Source: Hepsetus odoe (Eukaryota; Chordata; Actinopteri; Characiformes; Hepsetidae). Taken from it: a DNA stretch of 64,000 nucleotides. This document shows positions 43,168-54,800 of this stretch, in pieces (the stretch's first letter is position 1; the number at the start of each line of letters is the position of its first letter). Position numbers and translations under genes: made by a program. A model generated the notes under the pieces. It was not told the DNA's origin. It saw nothing but the letters and a program-made list of their open reading frames with translations, and searched no databases. Location of the stretch: the NCBI GenBank assembly GCA_017165825.1, contig CM029369.1, positions 2,566,893 to 2,630,892 on the forward strand, given 5' to 3'.

Positions 43168-45472
43168 ATATCCTGGCGGGGGCGTTGTTTGGCCCCTGGG
43201 TGGGTCTGCTGCTGGCCTGCGTTCTGACCACTGTTGGAGCGACGCTCTGCTTCCTGCTCTCGCAGGCGTTCGGGAAACAGCACGTCGTCCGGCTCTTCCC
43301 CGACAAGGTCGCACTGCTGCAGGAAAAGGTGTGTGAGATCAAAGACCCAAGTAAAACACACCCCTTACAACTTCTTTTAATAAAACCACCAAAAATTAGA
43401 ACATGATCAAACACGAGCCCTGATCGGAATCTTTCAATTCCAGTATTTAGGAGACGCTCTCATCCAGAGCGACTTCCAGTTCCTGATTACAGGGACAGAC
43501 TCTCTGGAACAACTTTCAGAGGGGTTCAGGGTTTCGCTCAAGAAACCCAATGGTGGTGGTGCTGGAGGTTGGTTTCGAACCTGCGATCTCTTGGGCCATC
43601 AAGGCCTCTAGACCATCACCACTCGACCATCACCACCCCATGTTTTTTCTGATCAACTTCATGCCATTCCTGCGTTTCTGGAGCAGAAGCGGGTCTTAAA
43701 CAGTGTTTAACAATCCAGCACCGTGTATTAAAAAATAAATTAATTAATAAAATTATATTTTATATATATATATATATATATAACTGTTAAATTTGGTGGC
43801 AATTATAGTCGAAGATTATGTCCTAAAGCTCAAAGAGGATCTTAATAACTTTACACGTTAATATTGAATTCAGTTTAGTGTGTGTATCATCTTTTATGCC
43901 CCAATAAAAAGGTTTTTAGGATTAAAGCAAATCCCGGCCTTTTAATCCAACACTGCAACCAGTGTCGTGGAAAATGGAAGTGTGAGCCTAAGTCTGAAAC
44001 TTTTTCTAAGTCAAAAATCAAGCGAAGTCAGAGAGATGCAGCACAACCAGTTTACTGAAGAGTTTCAGCAGGCGTGGTCCAGTGGGAGCAGCTCCAAACG
44101 CTCATCCCGACTCCGGACTTAAAATACATTTCATTCGCCTTTTAAAATTTGCATAAATCCATCCCATTAATAGTTTTCCACCAATAATAATCAATGCCGT
44201 TATGATTAAAACCTCAGTTCCCCCGCCTTTGACCCTTTCCCACCAATAGACTTAGGTCTTCTCACCGATGCCTTCCTGTCTTATCTACCACCTATATTTC
44301 AGGCTTCCCCTCATCCAGGCTCCCAATTCTAAGTGTTTTTCACTGATGACTCCCTGTCTTATCTACCACCGGTATTTCAAGGTGTTCCTCCCATCCAGCT
44401 TCTCAGTTCTGAGAGCAGCTGCCTGATTAGAACTGTACCTGTTCGCTATCGGCCGTCTATGAGCAACATTGTTCAGTTAAAGATGTTCCTCTTTTCTGCG
44501 GGATGTTTTCTGGGGGCTCATGAGAAGACGCAAGCAAGTAAGAATGTAACTATTTGCAGGTGCAACTACTTGCTATCTTCTGGGGTCAGATTTAGGCCAA
44601 CAAACTCTGTGACCTCAGTAGTGTAAGGTGCTGTGGGCTGTGAGCTGGAAACACTTTTTGGGCTTTCAAGGTGTGTGTGTGTGTGTGTGTGGTGTTTAGG
44701 TGGAGGAGAACCGCAGCAGTCTTTTCTTCTTCCTGCTCTTTCTGAGGGTTTTCCCGATGAGTCCAAACTGGTTCCTCAACATGAGCGCCCCCATCGTTAA
44801 CATTCCCGTCACACTCTTCTTCCTCTCCGTCTTCGTTGGTAAGACCACCTCACCCACCGTTCCACCCAAGCCTGGGAAAACCAAGGCTATTCTGAATATA
44901 TTATCTCTTTCTTTTTATATTCAATGTTTCTTTCCATTTGAACCAGTTCTATGCAAAACTGAGCAACAAATGCACATCTTTAAATCTTAAAAGATTTTTA
45001 AAATCAATTTTAAGGCTTAACATGCAAGAGAGCTGGTGATATATAATATTGCATGATACAGAATCTAAATCAGAAGGTTGTAAGTTCAAATCCCAGACAA
45101 GTAGGTTGCCCTGAGCAAGGTACCGTCCCCATCACTCCTCCCTGGGTGCTGGATATGGTAGCCCATGGTTACAATTTAAACAATTAAAAAAAATTAATTT
45201 TGAAATGATGAAAGATGAGCATAAAAAATGATCTGTGTGTGTGTTTTCTTGCAGGTCTGATGCCGTATAATTTCGTGTGTGTGCAGACGGGCTCCGTGCT
45301 CTCTGAGATTTCCTCTCTGGATGAGCTCTTCTCCTGGAACGTCCTGCTGAAGCTCCTGCTGGCGGCCGGTGCCGCTCTGCTTCCCGCCCCCCTCATCCGA
45401 CGCTATAGCAGCTCGCGCCTGCAGCTGGACGGCCTGCAGCCCAACGGCCTCGCCCAGCGCAAGGACCAGTGA
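39947..45472 (+). CDS. TMEM41A: TMEM41A, whole gene span
   Basis: DedA/VTT (SNARE-associated) family multi-pass membrane protein; relatives act in ER lipid scrambling and membrane transport. Five exons (39947-40065, 42032-42182, 43167-43328, 44700-44838, 45255-45472) join without a lesion to 789 nt, 262 residues (human 264). An N-terminal hydrophobic segment is at about residues 4-22. The VTT core spans exons 2-4, with FAIPGSSLL, GALFGPWVGLLLACVLTTVG and the family signature FLRVFPMSPNWFLN. A C-terminal hydrophobic stretch (VLLKLLLAAGAALLPAPLI) and a short basic tail follow. The tail ends KDQ; no KKXX retrieval motif is seen. TMEM41A rather than TMEM41B is favoured by exon-by-exon similarity and by its place beside EHHADH. 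Confidence 0.95.
40140..41930. repeat. 66-bp minisatellite, ~23 near-identical copies, in TMEM41A intron 1
   Basis: Unit starts 'tgtccaccagtgtctgacta' and continues 'tattcgtgtcccaatgtgtc'. Copies between about 40250 and 41770 are essentially identical. The edges (40090-40250 and 41765-41930) consist of looser 'tgtccacctg'-like 10-11-base modules from which the unit probably arose. All frames stay open on both strands, producing ORFs of more than 500 codons with no biological support. Confidence 0.97.
42032..42182 (+). CDS. TMEM41A: TMEM41A exon 2
   Basis: FPSDLDELRELAALLKVYQ then YVLLLFCSAYIYKQTFAIPG. Acceptor 'gtttgtttcag', donor 'actg|gtaatg'. Confidence 0.95.
42225..42715 (+). mobile_element. 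LINE fragment in TMEM41A intron 2
   Basis: 'gacgaggttagacaggagtc' and 'gatgatgtttgctgatgatc' match 101-160 of the window. Decays through deletions to 'aaagaggaggtttatggaag'. Begins only ~45 bp after the exon 2 donor. Confidence 0.85.
42925..43125 (+). mobile_element. SINE family A
   Basis: 'gggacggcggtgggtggtct', B box 'gggttcaaatcccag', 'atgtctgccccctgctggac'. Lies directly before the (GT)n at exon 3. Confidence 0.8.
43131..43166. repeat. (GT)n forming the TMEM41A exon 3 acceptor tract
   Basis: About 17 GT units running into the acceptor AG. Confidence 0.96.
43167..43328 (+). CDS. TMEM41A: TMEM41A exon 3
   Basis: NILAGALFGPWVGLLLAC..VGATLCFLLSQAFGK, ending VALLQEK. The acceptor is (GT)n ending 'gtgtag', with no normal polypyrimidine tract. 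Confidence 0.94.
43436..43637 (-). mobile_element. SINE family B
   Basis: 'aggagacgctctcatccaga', 'gatctcttgggccatcaagg', 'ctagaccatcaccactcgac'. Confidence 0.75.
43740..44640. other. TMEM41A intron 3, possible mobile-element relic
   Basis: Starts with a (TA)n run. 44253-44415 holds two tandem copies of an ~83-bp unit ('cctgtcttatctaccacc' in each). The texture of 43975-44625 is unlike the rest of the intron and could be an old LTR, but no clear termini or target duplication are visible. Confidence 0.35.
44671..44699. repeat. (GT)n at the TMEM41A exon 4 acceptor
   Basis: About 10 GT units then 'ggtgtttag'. Confidence 0.93.
44700..44838 (+). CDS. TMEM41A: TMEM41A exon 4
   Basis: VEENRSSLFFFLLFLRVFPM..NIPVTLFFLSVFV. 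Acceptor 'ggtgtttag' after another (GT)n run, donor 'gttg|gtaaga'. Confidence 0.95.
45065..45175 (+). mobile_element. SINE family A, partial
   Basis: 'atcagaaggttgtaagttca', 'gagcaaggtaccgtccccat', 'ctgggtgctggatatggtag'. Confidence 0.7.
45255..45472 (+). CDS. TMEM41A: TMEM41A exon 5 (terminal)
   Basis: GLMPYNFVCVQTGSVLSEIS to the stop. Acceptor 'tttcttgcag'. Confidence 0.95.
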
Positions 45473-45604
45473 TTCTCACCCTGCAGGAGAGAAACCTGGT
45501 TTCACCACTTCTCCTCATTCCATAAAATCATTCCCTAAAAGCCCGGACTGGTTTGCTGAAGTCGTTTTAGCTCTGGAGCTCTGAGGATGATGTAGCTGCA
45601 TGGA

Positions 45605-45725
45605 AGCCTCTTCTCCACCCATTAAATGCCTAAATCACTCCACACAGAAAGAACCCAGACTGGGAATCGAACCCACAACCTTCTCCCTGCGAGGAGATAA
45701 CTCCACGATAACACGCCATCTACAT
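45605..45725 (-). mobile_element. SINE family C, partial, in the TMEM41A 3' UTR
   Basis: 'gactgggaatcgaacccaca', 'ctccctgcgaggagataact', after 'ctccacacagaaag'. Same family as 20664. Confidence 0.65.
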
Positions 45726-46222
45726 CACACTTACAGCCTCATGGCAAAAACTATATAACAGAAATCATGGAATAAGGAGGGGGTAAATTTTAAATTTTTC
45801 TCCAAATTTTTAGGTTCTGAGTTGTTGAAAGGATGTTTATTTCTCTGAAAACCTGCTGGGATGTATTTTACAGCTGCTGTATCTCCAGAAGAAGACTATT
45901 ATTTTCTAATCGCCTCGTTGTTTATTACCGTCGTCTTTGTTTTTCCAGAATGAACAGGAAGTGATGATTTGAGTCGTAATCGATGGATGACCTTTGTACG
46001 TTATGAGAAGACGTCTACCATTCCAGGTTGATGATGATCTGATGAAGGTGCTTCACTGAGGCTTTCCATCTCGGTGCCTTCAGAGGAGTGCTTTAGATTA
46101 AACCGGTTTAATTTTAGTTGATCAGTCAGGAATCATGCGCTACCATTCGATACCACCGAATCTGAAAGCATCACGTCTGGCCGTCTGCTGTGACGAGTCA
46201 CCTGAACTGATGAAAGTGCCAA

Positions 46223-46228
46223 AATAAA
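46223..46228 (+). promoter_or_regulatory. Poly(A) signal, probable TMEM41A end
   Basis: AATAAA about 750 bp after the stop codon, the first canonical signal downstream. Confidence 0.5.
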
Positions 46229-46281
46229 AGTATATTAAAAGTTAATTTTAAACATTTGATGAATATTTTGATATTTGCTGC

Positions 46282-46475
46282 CATTCTTAAGATTTACATT
46301 TGTGGCATTTAGCAGATGCTCTTCTCCAGAGCGACTTCCATCTCCTAGTTACAGGGACATTCCCCCTGGAGCAAGACCATGAGCTTAAAGATCTTGCTCA
46401 GGAACCCAGTGGTGGTAGTGCTAGAGGTGGGATTCCAACCTGCGACCTCTTGAACCACTAGACCACCATCACCTT
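46282..46475 (-). mobile_element. SINE family B
   Basis: 'tttacatttgtggcatttag', 'cagagcgacttccatctcct', 'gggattccaacctgcgacct', 'ccactagaccaccatcacc'. Confidence 0.8.
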
Positions 46476-46554
46476 CTCACGCTGTCAAAAAACCTCATGG
46501 TACTGTTTAGGTTCTCAAGTAGCCGATTTGGCAAATTGTGAAATTTTGTGAAAG

Positions 46555-46965
46555 CATCCCTCCTTTCTTTTTAATTTGTATGAAAGTGAGACAGAAGTGA
46601 TTTCTGTACCAACATGTATCTCCAGTTTAAACACCAAGAGTTTCATTCTAAACAGCTTTAAAGTCAATATGCACCACCACCACCGTTATGCTTCAGCACA
46701 GCCTCAACTCTCTTAGACCAGCCCTTTCTTTAAGGAACTTCAGGAACACTTCTCCAGGCTTCTTGAAGGACGTCCCAAAGCTCTTCTTTAGACACCACAC
46801 TGCTCCTGGAACTGCTCAGGTACAGAGACTGGATTGAAAATGAGACAACACCACTGTCCTTCAGGAAGATCTGGAGAACTGTTCCTCAGCATTACACAAG
46901 AACATCTGGAAGCAAAATGTGAAGAAAGGAGGGGCTCAGGACTTTTTGTAGTAATGTTGAGTAAA
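46555..46965 (-). mobile_element. Tc1-derived MITE with one 69-bp unit
   Basis: 'tgtatctccagtttaaacac' through 'gaagatctggagaactgttc' to 'aggggctcaggactttttg'. Terminal repeats eroded. Confidence 0.75.
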
Positions 46966-46969
46966 CATT

Positions 46970-48500
46970 TTGGGGAGAAACTCTAACACCAGCACGGAAT
47001 CTGTGGATGAACGCGGTCCGTGAGCTGATGATTCAGCAGATTTCCTCCATCTTTTACTCCAAAAATGCACATTTGGGTGAAGGTGAGAATCACTGGCATC
47101 ATTTTAAGCCGGCGTGACTGAGATGCTTGTTGATTATAAAGTTTTCCAACAAAAGTGTCCTCAGTGTTGTCCTTTCCATTCTGTGATTAAAGTTAACTTT
47201 AAGATTTATTAACAGAAGAGTAATGAAGTTCTTACAGGATGTTCAAGAGACCGGTCAGTGTTCCTCTGTGTGGAATCCTCTCTCTCCTGCACAGTTCAGA
47301 GTGTTTTTATCTGTCCCCCAGGAGCTCCAAGGCCTCCGGTGGAGACACCTAATCTGAGACTGTGACCTTGTTTGGGTGTTTCTGACGTGCAAAGAAAGCG
47401 TTGCTCAGAAGAGAACAGAGAAAAATAAAGATGCAGTTAGTAATATGTAGGGTAGAGGTGACAGGGACGTGAAAACTACCTAGGGAAGGGATTTAGGGTG
47501 ACGGGGTGAAAGGGCATTGGGCTGGTTCAGGGATGGAGAGACATAGGAAAGGTCGAACTACTGGAATAGGGCCATGGAATTATTGTAGGGAGAAGGAAGG
47601 ACAGAGGAATAGAGAACTGGCTATACGACTGATATACAAGTAAAATAAAGATAAATGAATAAAATCAACTACAATCCATGAAGAAAAATGCCCTGAAACA
47701 GGTCAGCTACACCTCCAGAAGCTCCTCGAGGTGGCAATGGGCTAATTTGCATAAATCTGAATCTAATTCTCACAGCTGTTATTGTCATCAGTTCACTATA
47801 ACAGGTCAGAAGGGTGCTTGTGTTCAATTACTACCAACTCATTTCTAAATATGTAGTTTTTACATTCCATTCAGGATTTATGAAGAATGGATGGATGGCT
47901 TGAATTTGCAAAAGCTGGAAACTGCTCAGATGTTCAGACTGGCACATGAAAATTGGAAAACTGACCCTGTTATGACCATCTGAAGACGATAAACATTTAA
48001 ACAGAATAACCGAGCAAGATGTTTGGGCACAAGCTGAGCCAGAACCCAAAGCTGAACCTAAAGTCCAATGAGAAGAGAGAAAGGATAGAAAAGGCAAAAT
48101 GATTAATCTCAATTCTCATTCCCAGTTCACACCAAACCCCACTCTGAATTAACGGGTGGGATTCTCTTAAATGTTTTTGGATCCTCTTGTGAAGTTGCCG
48201 TTTTAGAGATTGTCAAGACTGATGAGTCCACGTTTTATTTAAATTTGTTAAAAACAACCGTTTTCAGGGGCCCGTCAGTGAGAAAAACGTGGCTCAGAAC
48301 GAGGGAGTGAAGAAAGCTTAAGGGTCACGGGGGGACGCTAGAGCCCATCCCAGCTCTCACGGGGCAAAAGGCACTAAAAGCCTGTTACACACGGAACCCT
48401 TACGACAATTATCCCATTACACAGAATGGAACTGGCTCCCCATTGGTGGAAAGAGACAGTTTAGGGAACCGCTGAGTCCAAGGCTGGTTTTTAGGGAAGA
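46970..48500. other. Intergenic between TMEM41A and TRA2B, unassigned
   Basis: No gene recognised. A minus-strand open frame at 47831-48112 has no family signature. 48330-48400 resembles the dispersed repeat at 16981. Confidence 0.45.
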
Positions 48501-48530
48501 CTCGAGACACTGTCGGTAGTGTAAAGTGGA

Positions 48531-48536
48531 TTTATT
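48531..48536 (-). promoter_or_regulatory. Poly(A) signal of TRA2B
   Basis: AATAAA on the minus strand, 267 bases past the stop codon. Confidence 0.6.
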
Positions 48537-48802
48537 GTGACAATAACATCGACTTTCACTTTAAAACACAAAAGATGGGAAGATGAAGGGCTAACGCCTT
48601 TCTACTGGGCTCCCATACATCACATGGCAGACAGCTCAAACATCTGAATTAAAACTGGGAAAAACAGTGGGGGGGAAAAAAAGACAAGCTAAGGGAATTT
48701 ACTGTAACAAAATCACTTCCACTGAGCTGAAAAGAAAAACTTGAAATTCATGTTAAAAAATAATCATCGTTGTCGGGGGCAAAACTCAAGAATGTTCCAT
48801 CT

Positions 48803-48813
48803 TCAGTAGTGAC
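48803..48813 (-). CDS. TRA2B: TRA2B last coding exon end
   Basis: Only R(split)-H-Y-stop: acceptor 'gtttttgcag' then gtcactactga. The 3' UTR continues to about 48510. Confidence 0.88.
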
Positions 48814-51800
48814 CTGCAAAAACAAGAGGTTTACATAAATGGGAGATTCTGAGGCAGTTACGCTGTACTAGAAACGGACAGCATGGAATCTGGGACCAGG
48901 GCCGTGTTTGGTCTGTGCCGCACCTCGGGGACCCGGTGCGGGCAGTGTTATGAGGTCTTGTAATTGGCAGTATTTCTGGGAAAGAAAGTAGCATGTGTGC
49001 ATGTTGGGACGTAGCGAGAGATTGGATACTCACGGGGAGAGTAGGAGCGAGAGCGAGACCTGGAGCGATACGCCCCCCGGCTGTAGTACGGAGATGGGGA
49101 TCGCCTCCTGAAAGACAGCACACTCCTTTAAATCAGAGTGAAGGTGCTTCAGCCACAGAGGACAGACCGTTTTGCTTCATGGCCCCCAAACATGGATATA
49201 AATGTCAGACTTGTGGATCAAGGATTCTTTATAATATAGAAACCATTTTAAAACTGGAAAGTTTAAACGCTGTTCCCATATTCGTCGCTTCTGTAAAGCA
49301 AAGGTCACCCTTCCACAGTCAGACATAGAACCTTTCAGCAGATACTCAGACGCTAACTGCTCAGATTCTGTGGACCATCAACTGCAATAAGGTTTAGGAT
49401 TTGATAAGATTTAGAGAAAGAATCTTATATTCTGTATAGCTTTATGAATGTATATAGATTTTACAGATATTTAGTTTAATATTAAATTAAGATGAACATC
49501 TACAGTGGACCATTCAGTGCTTTTAATGTTAGTTAGGGCACTTTGGTCAGACAGTAAATAAAAGCCATGATTTTGGTCATTGGTACAAGTAGAAGGAACA
49601 AAAACAACAAATTAGCAACTTTTTAATACAATTAATCAATAAAAACAATGAGTGTACTTTGATATCTTTGACATCAAACATCACTACGCTTTGCCTCCAT
49701 TTACACTCTCACCTGTAGGACCTGCTGTAATAATCTCTGTCGTCATAGCGATCGTAGCCTCTGTCATAACCACGGTCGTAATAATCCCGACGTCGGCTCA
49801 TGCTGGGGCCTCCACCGCCACCACCACCGCCGCCGCCGCCACCTCCACCTCCACCGCCACTGCGCCAAACGCAAACAAAGCATGACATTTAAGAAAGTTT
49901 AACTAAAAATAAGATTCTAAGTTATCACCAAGATTAGACTGATCCCTCTGACTTTCCACACGCGTCTGAAAGAGGCGAGTGGGCGGAGCTGAAATACTCA
50001 CTAAGTAGGACGACCCATGTAAATGCCAGGGGTGGGAGTGTGGGGCCTCTTCGTGATGGAAAAGTCCACCCGGATTCTCCGTCCATCTAATTCCATCCCG
50101 TTGGCTCTCTCTTTGGCCTGGAAACATAGCAGCGTCACAATTTAAAGAAAATCCAAGAGACGGAGGCAGATGGACACAATGGTTAACAGCGCCCATTCCT
50201 GCAACTTCCTTTAAGCACTTAACAGCGTTTAAGTATTTTAATTTCTTGCTTTTTCACCAACCAAAAACGGTTTTCTGTCAATATTTTAACAGGGTGGGTC
50301 AAAAGTGTCGACTTCAATCGTCAGCTAGAACGCCGTTCCCGCTTCTTTAGTTTAAAAAGACTTGAAATAAAAAGTGAAAGTGACTATTCGTCATTGTGAG
50401 AACACAACACAGTGAACCACAACGAAATTGGATCTCTGCAATTTATCAATGTGCACAAACACACAATGTGCAGCAGGGGGCAGCTATGAAAGCGCCCGGG
50501 GAGCAGTGACGGGGACGGTACCTTGTTCAGGGGTACCCAAGTGCAACCTACTGGTAAGGGGTTTGAATCTTCCGATTCCGTGGCCGACCCCCAAACCAAT
50601 CGGCCACCGCTGTCCCAAAGAAGAATGTAATATCAATAGAAATTAACTTTTTCAAATCAGGCATGCTTACTAAAATATTTAGTAGCCTTAGCAGAATATG
50701 AACTGGTGCAAAAACACTCAAATCTGTGTGTGTGAGAGACACATTGTGTACATTGTGCACCAGTGCGTTTGTGGGATTTAGAGCACTTGTGGTGGAGCCT
50801 GAGCAGATCCTTGGTATGTTTTTGAAGCAGACTCAGTTCAACTGTAGTTTTTGGTTTTGTTTTTTTTTTTGGTTGTTACTTCGCGTGAAATACTTGCAGA
50901 AAAACAGATTCTTGTCCTTGAAGGTTGATTTTGTGTAACAAAAATATTGTAACACTTACTGAGTTGCATTTATGTGTTTAAGTAGTGTTATCTAAGTTGC
51001 AATGATTTGGACATGTCCAGAAGAGAGAGACTAGGATTTTATTTGGGTGGTGGTCTAGTGGTAGGGTGCTTGCCTGTGACCCTATGGATCAAGAGGTTGC
51101 AGGTTCAAATCCCACCTCTAGCACCATCACCACTGGGTTCCTGAACAAAGACCCTTAACCCTGAATTGCTCCGGGGGCAACAGCTTTTTCATAGCCAACT
51201 CTAACACCACTCACAGCCTATTTTAAACGCTGCACCTTCTGAGAGGAAACAGCAGCAAAAACATACGCGTTCCTTCTCCCTAGTAATTGTAGTTTTGTAG
51301 GAGCACATATTAGAGTTGCAACATGTTATTCAATATTCCAGATAAAAATGTCTGGATTAAACAGAACTATTCAGGAAGGTACAGTTCAGGTAATAAACTA
51401 AGAGCACAATACAACTCTGTTCACTGGTAAGATGAAGAAACTTTTTACAGAAACTGACCTCTTCTGAATCTTCTCTGTTTTCGAAGTACACAAAGGCGAA
51501 GCCTCGTGAGCGGCGGGACTGCTGATCGTAGACAATGCAGACATCGGCCAGCGGGCCATATTTGGAGAAAACCTCCCGCAGGTCCCTCTCTGTGGTGTAA
51601 AGACTGAGGCCAAACACACCCAGACACGTGTTGGGGTCAGGGTTCGCCTACATGAATACAAAACACCATTAAGCAGGCGCAGGAAGTCCTGAGCAGCAAA
51701 AACTCTTAAACTTGAAAAATGTCAAGTTTAAAATACTTCTCCATTTCTAGATCCCCTGATGTTTAACATTTAAAAATCCAAAAATCTATTTTGTAGTTAT

Positions 51801-54800
51801 TTAAAACATTTTTGCAACAGGAAGGTTACAAATGGTTTATTTACAAATAGTTTTTTTGAATAATTGTTACATTTTTATATTTATGGCACTTAACTGGCAC
51901 TGATTTATCCAGCAATAAATAATAAACAGCAATCTAGATATCAATTTAATCACAATTACATTCAAGATGTTAATTTGAAGTTATATTTTAATTTTATTAG
52001 AAATTCATTCTAAAAATAACCTGAGCATAGAACATGTTATCATAAAATTTGATTAACCCAACTGACGTATACAGCAGTCTAGATATTAACTATTGATTTA
52101 GATATTAGTACTACATTCTGAATATTAATTCTCTTGGATTTAAAAAAAATATAAGATAAAAAAGCGTAACTCTTGCAGTTCATTTTATTAAAGCACCATT
52201 CTGGCTCCAAACAATATTTACATTTGAAATAAGTTAGGGACCATTTTTTTTACCCTGTTACCGATGTGTCGCCTGCGGTTGCTCATTGGAGAGTGGCTGT
52301 GGCTCCGCCTCCGTCTTGAATCCCCGCTGTAGGAACGGCTGCGGGAACGGCGGCGGTGAGAGCGAGAACGAGAGCGAGAGCGGGAATAATGTCTCCGAGA
52401 GCTCCGGTGGGAATGGGATCTAAAGAAGAAGAAAACAAATCAACATGTACATTATAAAGAAAATGAGATGAAGTGGAGAAACAAACAAAACTCGGAGCCA
52501 AGAAGACAAACAAAAAAAAAAAATCTAAACATTTCTACTTCTGATCAGATAGGTTTGCCCATTTTCATCTAAACTGCTTTCAAAGTTTGAGCGGCTTCCT
52601 GTGGCCAAAACGAATCAGACTGTCAAACTAAAGAAAAAGGGTAACGATTTTTAATACTAAAACATTCATTTCACAGCTCACTTCAGTAATTGAAGGCAAT
52701 ATTTTCTCATGTTTGTCTGCAACACCCCCTGTGAACTCAATGGTGAGACTGTGTTTTATGTAGAGTGATATTCACAAGAGGGGGATTTTCTGACTAGTTT
52801 CAGTAGGTGTTAACGATCCTTTCACACACAGACCTCCCCGTAACTCACTCAAAGCTCATTTCAATGACAAAGTTTCTCAAACTTCTGAAACTCGCCCACC
52901 TGTCGTCATCCGTTACAAAGAAACTTGCATTTCTAGCCCCCCAAGAGAAAACTTTCCGGATGGGACCTTCTGCATAAGAGTGCACTTTTTGATTTTTGTA
53001 AGGAACAAAAAAATTAAATAGATGCTTCAAAACACATCATACAGGTTTGGAGTTTGGCTGCTGCTATTTTTGTTTGTTGTTATTCTGTCCATCTAACATA
53101 AGACTCATGATATCACCCTTAAAATCTCACTAGTTTAAACTCATTTACAGCTGACAACCCAGAGAACCCACATTCCACCAAACTGGTACCGGTGCCGTTT
53201 CCGAACCTGGAACCGGTTCAACATTTTCCAACACAATTAAAACAATGCTGGTGCCACAAACTCAGCTCTGCACCTAAACTATCCTGGTCAATAACCGCGG
53301 ACTTGCGACGTCTCCAGAGGTGAGCGGAGTAGAGTCGTGGCATCAGTGGATGAAAAAAATAATAATAATAATAAAACAAGAAAAGAAAAATATGTATGAG
53401 GATGAGAAAGAGCACAAATATCGCAGGACTAGATCGTGAAAAAGTGTTCTAATTTAGGGACTGCGTGCTTCGAAGGACGATTCTGGAAACAGACTGGGCC
53501 GTCCCCGTTTCCAAGGCTCTTTTGAGAAACGAATCCAAAGGGTGCGGTCTTCACAACCCACTGTACCCCAACAAAAAACACATTCACTGCATTTTATCCG
53601 CACACACCGGGCAGCCATTTCCAGCACCCAGGGAGCAGTAATGGGGACTGTACCTTACTCAAAGGTACCTCAGAGCAACCGACTAGTCCGGGGTTCAAAC
53701 CCAAGACCTTCCTATCTTGGGGACAAGTCCCTAAACTCTAGGCCGCTGCCGTCCCCGGTGTAGGAGTTTAGTGCGAGTAAGCAGCTGGTTTGTTATTAAT
53801 AGCCATGGCAGCAGCTGTCGAGGCTGAAAAGCAACAGGAGCAGCACTTCCTCTTTGGACCGACTCACGTCCCAAATTTGTCCTTCAGTCTCCGAAGGTCA
53901 CACCTACATACACTTCATCCTTCCGAAGTCACAGCCCCTGAATTGGGACGCACAAGTCGACGTCCCACCGGTCCCTTCGTCAGGTGAAATGCGGGCCTGT
54001 TCTCACTGGTTCCCAATTATTAGTAACTCCTTGCGCAATATTCACATTATTGACTATCGATTTCACTGTGACACTTTTAAACACTTTCCAAAATTCAGAA
54101 TTTTATTTATACATTTGTTTACATGACTATGTGCGTGCTCTGTGTTGTATGAAGGTGCAGCTGCTCTGTAATTTCATCAAAAAGTAGTATAAGAAAATTA
54201 AAAAGTCTTTCATTTGAATTTTTCCAACACCAGCGCAGCTTTTCTAAAATATTAAAATCAGTACCCACCCAGACTTGGACCTGGACCGAGAGCGAGATTT
54301 GGAGTGAGAATGACGCGAGCCCTGCTTTGATCGCGGAGGAGACTGGGCTGGAGAGCGGCTGGTGGATTTGTGAGAACCTCTGGGGCTCAAACTCCTCGAG
54401 CCTGAGCGCGACTCCTAAAGCAGGCAAAGGCAGAGACAGTCAGTGTCACATGGACAGAAAGATACTTCAAAATACAGTATTTAATAATGCTCATCAAGCC
54501 CAGAGTGTGAACTGCAGTGATATTAGGGGTGTTAATTAAATGTGGAATAAAATGACCAATTAAGTATAATTCTAGACAGAGAACTACTTTTGTTAATAAA
54601 ATACCATCAGCTTTGAACGGTTTCAATTCCTTCAAGTGAGAGAAATGTTGGCCAATTTATTTGGGTCACAGATCGGATTCTGAGACATCAAACAAACAGG
54701 AAAAAGTTTAACTTGCTGAGCCGATATATTGTTTTAGTGGAACTCTAGCCCCTAAAAGTGATGTAAGGGTCTTTTGGTGTTTGGTAGTTCTACAGTAAAG

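Noticed and set aside
49652..49885. Plus-strand Ala/Thr-rich frame
   Set aside because: Antisense of the TRA2B glycine-run exon.
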